Below, in pieces: positions 44,860 to 54,792 of a stretch of 64,000 bases of DNA (position 1 is the first letter of the stretch; each line of letters starts with the position of its first letter). The notes below the pieces were generated by a model. It searched no databases. It saw only the letters and a program-made list of their open reading frames with translations, and was not told the DNA's origin. The translations under genes were made by a program, and so were the position numbers. Source of the stretch: Lunularia cruciata (Eukaryota; Streptophyta; Marchantiopsida; Lunulariales; Lunulariaceae); assembly GCA_948567375.1 (NCBI GenBank), contig OX419756.1:32936333-33000332 (forward strand), in the 5' to 3' direction.

Positions 44860-45390
44860 CAAAAGAAAACAGAGTTGAAGAGCCATCATCCAAAACTGAG
44901 GGATGAGTTGGAGGTAGTGAAGAAATGGAGTGAGAAGACCTTAGAGTTAAGGAGTAAGCTAACCCACTGAGAGAAGGAAGCCAAAGAACTTTGGGCTGAA
45001 GAAGTTCTTTGGAGGAAGAGCTTAGATGCCTTGCAATAGAACTTTGTGAAGTGCAGCAAAGAATTCAAGGAGAAAAGGCATTGGTCTAGAACATGAAATA
45101 TGAAGTTGTTGATGTGCGGGTCAAGGTCATACACTCAAAGGCAATTGGAGCAATGATGGAGCAAGAGTTAGAGAGTTTGAAGAAGAGCACAATAGAGAAA
45201 GACCAAGCCTGGCAACAAGAATTGACAAGACATAATTAGGAGGAAGAACAATTGTGGGGATTTCTCCAAGGAGTTGAAGATCAATTAGTCCAATATGCAT
45301 AAGAGAAGGAAGCACTGAAGGCTGAATTTCAAGGACAAGTTGATGATGTATTGGAACAAGTTGGAGTGTGGAGTCAAATGCAATAATTGC

Positions 45391-45430
45391 ACTCCACACT
45401 CAAAACTACCAATAGTTTTGAGTGTGGAGT
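45391..45430. repeat. Perfect 17-bp inverted repeat, 6-nt loop
   Basis: ACTCCACACTCAAAACT at 45391-45407 and its exact reverse complement at 45414-45430, loop ACCAAT. A direct copy of the right arm's surroundings also precedes it (GAGTGTGGAGTCAAATGCA near 45364). Confidence 0.9.
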
Positions 45431-45568
45431 CAAATGCAGTAAGAGCAGTCGTGAAGGAGTTGAAAGTGATGCTAAGTACTAAGCCAAAGGTGAGTTAGGA
45501 GAGGTGAGGCTGTACAAATTGAAGTTGTTTGTGAAGAAAGTTAGAGGAGGAAAGCAAAAGATGCAGAA

Positions 45569-45949
45569 TTGAATAATCTTTTGATTTGCTCAAGAGATAG
45601 AGTAGATAGGAAGATGTTAGAGATAAGAGACAATGTTTGTCTTACATTGGATTTTGTTAGATCAGATTCAGATAGACTTCATTGTGAGATGAAGATGAAT
45701 GTTAAGTCTGAAGTTGTAGAAGTAGGAGTGAAAATGTCTTTGGGTGAGTTACTTAAGACATTAGAGAAGAGTGGGTTACCTAATAAAGAAGTAGATAGGT
45801 TACCCATGGTTACAATTGTAGTTCAGAGTGAAGTGATAGTAGAAATAGAAGATGTAGGAGTATTATTAGAGAGACCCAAAGAAGGAGAGGTAATTGAAGT
45901 AGCATCGGGTTTGAAAGCTGAAGTTGAGGTTGACATCAGGCTGGACTAG
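45569..45949 (+). pseudogene. C-terminal ORF of the LTR-encoded protein (longest copy)
   Basis: 126-residue frame with VDRKMLEIRDNVCLTLDFV, MSLGELLKTLEKSGL and the end VEVDIRLD. It is the longest surviving copy of the conserved C-terminus and stops shortly before the LTR's non-coding ~740 bp end. Confidence 0.6.
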
Positions 45950-46879
45950 AAACAGATTTGAGATATGAAGAGGCAGATATGAAAAGTGGTTTTTCATTTT
46001 GAATCTATAGGTTGGTAAAGTTGTTGTAGAATGGCACTTTTTTTAGATAACTATCAAAGTGCTTTGCTTATTTTGCAGTGTGTTGTTGTTCAGTATTTAT
46101 ATTTTCAAAGTTGAGTAAAGCAAAGTATTGTAACTTAGTGCTTATCATTTCAGATTAATTTTGAGTATCAATCCTATTTGTGTGCTTGTGAATGTTTGGA
46201 GAATTTTGAAGTGCAAGTTAGTGAGAGTGTTGAATATTGGATTCTAGAATCCTGAGTCATTATGTGTGTTTGATCTTGAGTGAATAGCAATCAAAGCAAT
46301 GCCTTGATGAACCTGAGAGCAATTGTAGTGTTGGTAGTATTTTGCATTGGTGAGCACAGTATAGGGTTGATGAAAAGCAATTTTGATTAAGGAAGTTGTG
46401 CCTTCAATGGAGGGGTGGAACACAATTTTGAGATGAAGTCATTTTGTAGTGGAGTAGCCTTCTTAGCAAAAATCTGAATCACCATAATCAAAGATTGTTT
46501 GGAAATATTTGAGAGAGTTGTGATTATGGAGTGTTAACTTGTGATGAGACTATGATGAGTGTTTGTCACTCTCTTTTGGGTGTGGTTTCTACCTGAGAGA
46601 TTAAAGATGCAACCAAGAAGAATTTTTTGTTACTATTTACTTTCTATTTGATCATTTTTGACTTGTATCTTTGTGGGAACAAAATTTACTTACTGATTAT
46701 AACAAAAGTGATATTTGCCAGGTTGTCACATTATGTAAGATGTATTGGCTTTCCTCTATCAAGATTCATGCAGTCTTATCATGAATCAATTCTTTCAAGT
46801 ATCAAGCTCTCTTTACAATTTTTGAGGAGGACAATATATTATATCTCAACAAATATACCTATCCACTAACATCCTTCTT

Positions 46880-47186
46880 TCATTTGGGATGAGGTGGGGT
46901 AAATAGATCCCTCCACCCAACTTCTTGTTTTTGTTGTTTGAGTTGCCTCAAGGCATCTTGTACATTGTGAAAAAGTGTTGAGTCTAACACCTCGTTCTCT
47001 AATTGTTCAACAACAAGTTGGTTCTTCCATTTTTCTTCTTCATGTTGAAAATTTTGTCTATGCACCCTCTCTTCTCTTTTCTCTCTTGATGCAGAAATTC
47101 ATATATGAGGGACAGTTGGCATACAAAGCCACTTCATATTCTTCCACTCCCAAGGTTTGTATCCCAAGTAGTGGCACCAAAAATCA
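46880..47186 (-). pseudogene. gag N-terminal remnant next to the primer-binding site
   Basis: Minus-strand frame 46880-47065 (HEEEKWKNQLVVEQLENEVL, ALRQLKQQKQEV) directly downstream of the primer-binding site and LTR edge. It is separated from the rest of gag by the inserted 3.8 kb LTR. Confidence 0.55.
47160..47182 (-). promoter_or_regulatory. Degenerate primer-binding site (tRNA-Asp type)
   Basis: On the minus strand the LTR end TTGTCACA is followed by TGATTTT and then TGGTGCCACTACTTGGGA. This resembles the tRNA-Asp complement TGGCGCCGTTGCCGGGGA used by many plant Ty3/gypsy elements (Athila/Tat type), including the A/T-rich spacer. It defines 47187 as an LTR/internal junction. Confidence 0.6.
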
Positions 47187-49179
47187 TGTGACAACCCAAC
47201 AATTATCACTTTTGTAGTAATGAATGAGTAATTGTTCATTCCCATAGAGATGCAAGTTAGGAATGGTTGAATACAAAGTGAAAAGTAAATTTGTTCTCTT
47301 AATTACATCTTTAATCTCTTGGGCAGAGACAACACCCAAAAGAGAGAAGCAAATGCGCAATAACAGTCTTGCCATAATTAAATATCACTCAAAATCACAT
47401 TTCTTTAATTTAATTTCAAGTAAATCTTGATTGTGATGATTTAGTTGATACAAGAAGGCTACTTTGCTACAAAGTGACTTCACTTTGGAATAGTATTCTA
47501 TCTCTCTAAAAAAGGTAAAACTTCTTAGGTCAAGATGACTTCACATCAATCTCTTATTTGCACACACAAATGACAAATACTACCAAGACTACAATTCTCA
47601 TATATCCATCAAGGCATTGCTTTGGATGCACTCCATTCAAGATCAAACACACAGAATGAAATATGGAGTTTTAGAATCCAACATCTAACAACCTCTCAAT
47701 TGAAATCATAAATTTCTCCATACACTCACAAATGAAGACATGCAATTGATACTCAAAATTAAGCAAAATGATAAGTGCTTCTCCAACACTTTTCTTTACT
47801 CAATCTTTTGCTCATTACTGAATACAAAGTACTCCAAATGACTACTTTAAATAGGCAAACCACTTGGAAATTATAGAAACTATCTAAACTACTTAGCTAT
47901 CTTCTACAAATCTTCAAATACAAAGCATCATACTTACAAATTTACCACTTTGGATCTATAACTACTACTGACTTGGATTCAAGCTAAGTACTACCTTGAC
48001 TTTGGCTTCCTCACCCAAATCAACTACAAGTGTCTCCTGCACTATAGGTTCCTTATCTTTGTCTACAACTATCTCTTTCTCATCATTTTGTACTAAACCT
48101 GAAGTCATGGGTGTCCTAACCATCTTCTCCTTCTCTACTCTAATCATCTTAAATGACTTGGGTAAGTCAGTTGAGGTCACTTGCACTCCAATCTCGACTA
48201 CTTTGGATCAAGTCACTCTATTCTCACTCAAAGTGCAAGTGAGTTTATCTATGTATGTCTTAACTAAGTCTATATAAGGCATATATTTTCTCCTACTTTA
48301 TTCATCTTTCTATCTACTCTATCTTTAAGGTGAATTAACAAAGTGTTTAAGTTTATGTCATTCATCTTCTTCCTTTAGGTTTCTTGCACTAAAAAGTTAA
48401 GCTCATGTAGGTAGGCCTCCTCTAACTCTCCCTCAGCTCTATTACTAAGCATTGCCTTTAAGTGGGTAGTATCTTCACTTATTGAACTTGAACCCTCCTT
48501 CAATGAGAGTAACTTGCATTGGATCCCCTCCTTTCCAACTTTGTACAAAGTTGCTACAATTCATCAGCATACTTTGCCTCCATCTTCTTCTTCTTCTTCT
48601 CTATTTCAGCATTTGCAACATGAACTTCAGCCCCCACTTGACAAGATTGTGAAGTCATTGTTCTCCCAAGTTAAGCTTGCTATTTCTCTCTACCAATTCT
48701 AATCCTTCTTTGCTTGCTGCTCAACATAATTCTCCCATAGTTTGTTCCTACAAGCAGATTCAATTTCTATGGTAAATTGCATTGGTTTGGGTGCCCTCTA
48801 ATTCTTCCTTCATCTTTTGAAGCATCTCCTTCTGCTTTGTCAATTCCCCCTTTTGTCATTTTAGGTAACAACCATGCTGCTCAAAACTACCCTACAAGGC
48901 GGTTAAGCTTTTTTGTTGTATTATAGCATCAACCTAAAGTACTTTGGCTTTGTCTTTGCTTTTGACTAACATCACCTTCAACTAAAGAATTGTACTCAAT
49001 GCTCTCACCATTTGAAGCTCATGCTTCACCTCTGGATGCTCTTCCTTTGCTTATTGCATCCTCTCCTACAAAAGTACTAGTAAAGGAATGTGAACTGGCA
49101 TGTCTCTCACTCAGGATGAATTTGTGATGGTTATTATGGTAGCGCACCATGGACTAAGAAGGCAAAGAACCCCAACTCC

Positions 49180-49783
49180 ATCATACTCCTCCAAGGCTAA
49201 CACTTCAAGACTCAAGACATTGCTCACTTAGAGAACTCAATGAGAGAGAGATAGTTGCAAATGAAAGGATGATGAGTACTTCCTCACCCCTAGTTTATAT
49301 ACTTGTGAAATAGTTACACAGCAAAGTTACTAATTACTGGAGTAACTCAAGTTACTAGGCTAAAAGTCAAGTTAAGTCAAAAAGTATAAAGAAATATCCA
49401 TCCATATAGGCATATTTCATTAAGCATGTGATCTTATCTTGACCCCAACCACTAAGTCACGGATTCCTTCACATGGGCTATCCTTGGACTATAGAAGAAT
49501 CCAAAACAAAAAGACTTGCAGGCCCAAGAGTTCTCAACTCTTTCCTCAAAGCCAAACACCTAGGAATAATACTAAGTCAACTCACTAAAATTCAAAATAG
49601 TGGTGCTCATCTTTTCCACTTCCTCTAAAGTAAGGTCCCCACTATCTTAGCTATGACTAAATTTAGCTAATTTTGACTAATGTAGAACCAATCCTTTATC
49701 TCTATATAAATAATATCTCTCAAATATTTGTAATGCTAAGCTAAATATCATAATACCACACATAGGCACAAATGGGTGTTACA
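49180..49783 (-). repeat. Solo LTR of the gag/protease family
   Basis: Matches 30983-31580 across its length, including CTCCTCCAAGGCTAACAC at the left and GGTGTTACA at the right end. It lies inside the giant LTR. No clear target duplication was seen. Confidence 0.75.
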
Positions 49784-50593
49784 GAAAGGACTATGTTTGA
49801 TAGGTAGTTAACTCCTTTGAACACATCAACATTGTGTATGACTTCCTCATCTAACTCAACCTCCTATAGCCTAGCCCAAAATTGGGATCTTCATACATGC
49901 AAACTCATTTCCTCTGAGCTCTCTTCCTTCTTTGTGGGCTCACTTGGCCCGACACAACTGTCTTGGCAAGGCTTTGAAATCATATTCCTCATTAGAATAC
50001 CATCTTTGGCTCTTCATCACTCTCCTCTAGAATTCTATCTTTTGGTAGGTCTTTGCAGGATGCATCACCGCCCTCCATGCACTCAATCTCTGCATGGAAT
50101 TCCCAATCTGATCCTTCTTTGACTACTTCTTCAGTTGATTGTTGGACATTGAGCTCTTCTTCACTTTTGCTACTTGACTCTTTGCTCTTTAGAGTAAGCT
50201 CCTCTTCCAAGTCCTCCTTGCTAGACTCCAATTTTTCTTCTTCTTTGGCTCTTGATGATAGGTTGACTATTGCCACATCTCAACTTGGATTCAAGCATCA
50301 AGTAGTACTCCTCTTTGCTAGGGAGACAACATCCTTGGGTTGGTCTCCTTAAAGCAACGTACTAGAAATATTCAGGTCTTCTCTCATCCTATTTTGGCAA
50401 AGCGTTGGTCACTTGGTTTACTTTGGCCATGTCCTAATTTTCCTTTGGATCTATGACCCATCATAGGTTTGGATGGAAATGTGACACCATTTGATGTTGC
50501 TCCTTGGGGGTGAGTAATTTCAACCCCAAATAATAGTGTGCTACAAAAGGTACAAAGTAGCGAGATGGCATATCATTTCCACTGTCCCACTAT

Positions 50594-50990
50594 CTACCTT
50601 ATCTTTTGGTTGAAACACCTTGCCCAATTTACACTTTCTCCTACAAACATAAGGTGGAAGAAAATTGCATGTTGCTTTGTCACATCAGGGGTTTGCTTTG
50701 GCTTCATCATAACCATCACTATCCCAATTATACTTTGCCTCTTTGGGTCTACATAGGTATCTACCTTATACCCATTCTTCTTGTGAGGTTCATTGAAGGA
50801 TGGTTTAAATTCCTCCATTTCTTCTTAAGTATCACACTTCTGATTGAAGATGATTCCCATGGGCTTTCCTACATCACTTCCTAAGGCAAGCCTCTAATTG
50901 GCCTTAGTCCATCGGGTTGGGTTCCTTCTCTTTACTACTTTGCTCAGACCTTCCTCACAATTATTGGTAGTTATTTCTATTATGAACTCT
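50594..50990 (-). pseudogene. Conserved block of the LTR-encoded protein (minus copy)
   Basis: Minus-strand frame with RWTKANWRLALGSDVGKP, then a stop, then HKKNGYKVDTYVDPKRQ and FFHLMFVGESVNWARCFNQK. MPSRYFVPFVAHYYLGLKLL follows. It is the best preserved copy of this unrecognised domain. Confidence 0.6.
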
Positions 50991-51434
50991 AAAGAACTCA
51001 AGTTTTAGTTCCATGCAAGGAAAGTGATCCAAAGTTAACTCAAGACTTTGAATCAGACCATCATATCAATATGTCTAATTGCAAGATTTTAGACCAAAAT
51101 GGTAGAAACCTCGCATCCTTCTTTGAACAACATTGTGTTTCTCTCCTCCTCACTTGATTTTTCACACAAGAATCTTGTGACTTGGCTTGTGATTCTAACA
51201 AAATTCTCCAAACTACACAAAGGCACAAGATAACCTTCCAACATTGCAAAATCCTCTCAACCTCATCTCAATTTTATACTTCTTTGAATCTCAATCATTC
51301 TTTAGTCAAAACCCAATCAAAAATCATACCTAATACATATGTTACTCCTGTCATTGTCTTGTAAAATTCCACATGAAGTAACTATTTACATCAAGTGTAC
51401 TTTCTTGGTTGGTATAGCCTATAGTCAAGGTGGT

Positions 51435-51475
51435 TAAAGACACTTTGTATCAAATGAAGATACAAAGTGTCTTTA
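51435..51475. repeat. Perfect 17-bp inverted repeat, 7-nt loop
   Basis: TAAAGACACTTTGTATC (51435-51451), loop AAATGAA, then its exact complement (51459-51475). It lies in the outer part of the giant LTR. Confidence 0.88.
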
Positions 51476-51811
51476 CTTTGGTTCTTCTATCCTCCCATGT
51501 CCAACTCGTGTCATCCTCTCTTTCAATATGAAGTTGACTTCCTTGGGTCGGATTGGAGATCCTACTTTGGATCCAAATACACTAATCTTCTTCATCTAAC
51601 CTCTTTTCTACTTCAAATTACACTTTCTATCCTAAAAATTGACCCAAAAATATCTTTGAAAATGGTTCTATTCAATTGAAAGACTTTGAAGGAAACCCTT
51701 TTGCCACTAGAGTGAATGGTTAGAGTGTTGTTATTGGAACATTGACACCAAAGTAAAAGGAAGAAACCCAACCAATGTTTGCTGGGATGCTCACATTTGA
51801 GAGAGAGGGTA

Positions 51812-53865
51812 TGTGGTACACACATTTTTTTTTGTTTTTGGCAGTTTTTTAAGATAGGAAGTGTATTTTTAAGTAGAAAAAAAGGTTTCATTTGTATTTT
51901 TAAGTAGAAAAATGTCCAATTTGGATCCAAAGTAGGAAATATGATCCAACCCAAGGAAGTCAAATTTGTATCAGAGGAGAGGAAGACTCAAATTAGACTT
52001 GGGAGGATGGAAGACCCAAAGCGAGGATACTTTGTATTGGAGTGAAGATGCACAACCCAAGGATCTTCAATTGCAACCTTGACTCAAGCTGCCAACCAAG
52101 AGAGTACACTGATTGTGAATAGTTACTTCATGTGAGACTATACAAGAGAGTTATAGGAGTAAAACATGCAGTAGGCATGATTTTTTACTGAAGAATGGCT
52201 ATGATTTAGAGAAGTATAAAATTGAGACTTATCAAAGGGAAGTTTGCAATGTTGAATCAAATTTGTTCTATGAATTTGTGGAGTCTATTGGAGTGGAGTA
52301 GAGTTGTAAGCCAAATTTTTGGGTTGTTATGTGCAATCCCAAGTGAGGAAGAGAGAGTCATTATGCCATTCAAGGGAGGATGTTAGGTTTGTCTCATCTC
52401 TATCAGAAATCCTACAATTAGGAGAATTTACATGGTGGCCCGGTTCAAAGTCCTAAGCCAACTTTGGATCACTTTCCTTGCATGGAATTGGAACTTGAGT
52501 TTTCCAAGATTCATGATAGAAATAGGTATGAGCAACTACAAGGAAGGCCCAAGTGAAGTAGGGAAGAGAGGTAATCCCACCTAATGGACTAAAGCCAACT
52601 AGAGATTAGTATTGGAAAGTGATATAGGAGAGCCTACATGGATCACCTTTGATCAAAAGTGTGATCCTTTGGTAGAAATGTAGGAGTTGAAGGTGTACTT
52701 CAATGAACTATGCAAGAAGAATGTGTATAAGGTAGATACATATGTAGACCTGGTGAGGCAAAATATCATCAAGGTAGTGATGGTTATGATGAAGCTGAAG
52801 CAAATCACCTACATGATGAAGCAACATCCAATCTTCTTCCACATGATGTTTGTACGAGCGAGTATGAATCAATGGAAAGGATAAGGAATTGAGTAGCAAG
52901 AGAGAGGGCAAACCTGAAGTCCAACAACTGACTGAGGAAGCAATTGAAGACAAGGTTGGATCAGGAATTCCATGAGGACATTGAATGCATGGAGGCAACA
53001 ATGCCTCATGTATGGATCTGTTGGAAGATGATATTTTGGAGGAGAAGGAAGAAGAGCTAAGGATGGTATTCCAATGAGGAATACAATCTCACCAAATTGC
53101 CAAGGCAGTTCATGTCAGGCCAAGTGTACTTGACAAGGAGGAAGAAAGTTTAGAGGGGGTCAGTCTAAGTGTAAGAAGATCTTGACTTTGAGTTAAGGTG
53201 CAAGCAATCACATCTGAAGATGAAGGAGGACAAGAAGATGACACCTTCCATGGGATAAATTATCTATCAAGTATTGTGTATCCTCTATTGGTGCATTTAC
53301 AAGAATGGATGCAAGAAGTGAAGGAGGAGCATCCAAAGGTGAAGAATGAGTTAAAAATGGTGAGGGTGTTGAGTGCAAAATTAACTTAGTTGAAGGTGAT
53401 GTTGGCCTAGAGTCAACACAAAGTTGAGGTACCTTGGGTTGATACCGTTGTTTGACAACAAAGCCTGCCTGATCTATCTTGAGTGGAGCATATTCAAAGC
53501 AATGCCTTGACAAATCTATGAGAATTTTTTATTATCAATATTCATCATTTGCAGCCATAGACAACAAGCTGATGCAAAGTCATTTTGAACAAGGAAGTTG
53601 TACCTTTGATGAAGGAGTGGAATGCAATTCCAAAGCACTTTGTAGCAAAGTAGCTTTCTTTGTATCAGTTGAATCATCACAATTGATGCCAATTTGGAAT
53701 GTAACTAAAGAATTGTGATTTTGAGTGACATTTAGTTGTGGCAAGTCTGTTCATGAGCATTTTCTACTCTCTTCTAGGTGTTGTTTCTTCCCAGAGAGAT
53801 TAAAGATGTAATCAAAAGAACTACAAAATTATATTCACTTTATGTTTGAACATTGGTCTAAGTCA
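51812..53865 (+). mobile_element. Giant LTR, plus strand, 3'-truncated
   Basis: Starts TGTGGTACACAC at 51812. It carries the conserved block at 52550-52884 (PIFFHMMFVRASMN), a middle part at 53198-53389 and the non-coding end region to about 53865. It is cut there by a chromovirus fragment before the GGTTGTCACA end. Confidence 0.72.
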
Positions 53866-54792
53866 AGACCAATTTTTGGTAACCAAGGAGTCAAAGAGCT
53901 TAGGCTTCTGTATGGTTTCTTCTAGATGCTTAGGTTTGTGTATGGTTACTTCCAATTTGGTCTCAATTTCAAGTCTTTCACAAACCAATCCAAAGTTTCA
54001 CCTTCTTGTATGTCCAAAATGAATAAAATGGTGTTTTGGAATTGAGAAATGTAACTTCTCATTGAACCAATCTACCTCAATACTCATTGCTTAATGACTT
54101 GTAATTGCCCAATGATGGCATCCTTGAAGTCTTCCTATGTCAAAATTGGAACAACAAACTACACTAGGTTTACTCCACCTAGAATTGCTACCATACTACT
54201 CCATCTATTTGACTTGAAGCTAAGAAAATTTGTTTCTAATCATCTAGGAGATTTGTGACTTCAAAATAACATTCACAATTGAATACAAAATTCTTCATTG
54301 CACCTTGTAGATACTTACCTTCAAATACCTTTGGTTTTGGAAATCCAGCTCTATCTTGTCTCTCTTAAAATGTTACTCTTATACCTATAAAAAAGACCAA
54401 GAAGAGAAATAAGAGAATGGAAGATCAGAATAGAAGGCTAGATTGAAACTCTCGATTGAGAGAAATTCCAAATGCTTAGCATGAGCTTTGGTCTTGGAAT
54501 TTATTGGCTACTTAGGTACAAGGTTCTCAAGAAACTTCTAAGAACATTTCTTCACAAAGCTTGCTTTCTTGGAGTGCAAGCTAAGCTAGATATCAACTTG
54601 GTGTACAAGTTACTTGATCCTTGGAAGATTCTTAGAAGCTTCCTAGATGCTTCTAATGTATTCTACCAAGAAGCTTCATCTATGCTTCTAAAAAATTCTT
54701 AGGGTTATGCTATTTCTACCTCCTTTTTGCTATACGTGGCTAATTTTAGTAACTTGTTATGCTATCTCTTTTGTTGACTCTATATTATTACA
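53866..54792 (-). mobile_element. Chromovirus A/B-family fragment: gag start and LTR
   Basis: 53866-54385 matches gag of elements A/B on the minus strand (GGTAACCAAGGAGTCAAAG and onward). 54386-54792 is a 407-bp LTR of the same family, diverged. The primer-binding site is mostly lost. The rest of the element is missing on the left. Confidence 0.75.

Larger units (their letters stand above)
42938..46730 (+). mobile_element. Complete 3.8 kb giant LTR (solo) with perfect duplication TTATG
   Basis: It starts TGTGGTACCCACA and ends GGTTGTCACA. TTATG flanks both ends (42933-42937, 46731-46735). It contains, on the plus strand, a conserved block (43810-44210), a charged coiled-coil region (44500-45400) and the C-terminal ORF (45569-45949), all in sense with the gag that follows this LTR at 47187. 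No internal LTR pair, pol or primer-binding site is inside, so the whole unit is a single LTR. Confidence 0.9.
40985..47186 (-). mobile_element. Ty3/gypsy element with giant LTR: gag remnant split by insertion
   Basis: The minus-strand internal part runs from the primer-binding site at 47160-47182 through gag N-terminus (46880-47065). It is interrupted by the 3.8 kb LTR at 42938-46730 (duplication TTATG), then continues as gag from 42937 to 40985. Pol is absent. Its left end abuts the host giant LTR. Confidence 0.75.
47187..51811 (-). mobile_element. 5' giant LTR of the gag element (minus strand), with LTR insertion
   Basis: Begins TGTGACAACCC at 47187 and runs right. It shows the C-terminal ORF (47965-48186), coiled-coil remnants (48200-49170, 49800-50560) and the conserved block (50594-50990). 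A 600-bp LTR of another family is inserted at 49180-49783. Without that it is about 4.0 kb, close to the complete copy. The outer edge near 51811 is not the normal TACCACA, so it is truncated or overrun by the plus-strand copy that starts at 51812. Confidence 0.7.

Noticed and set aside
42938-46730. DNA transposon with short inverted ends TGTG..CACA
   Set aside because: 5-bp duplications, TG..CA ends and the primer-binding site plus gag next to the same end at 47187 fit an LTR better.
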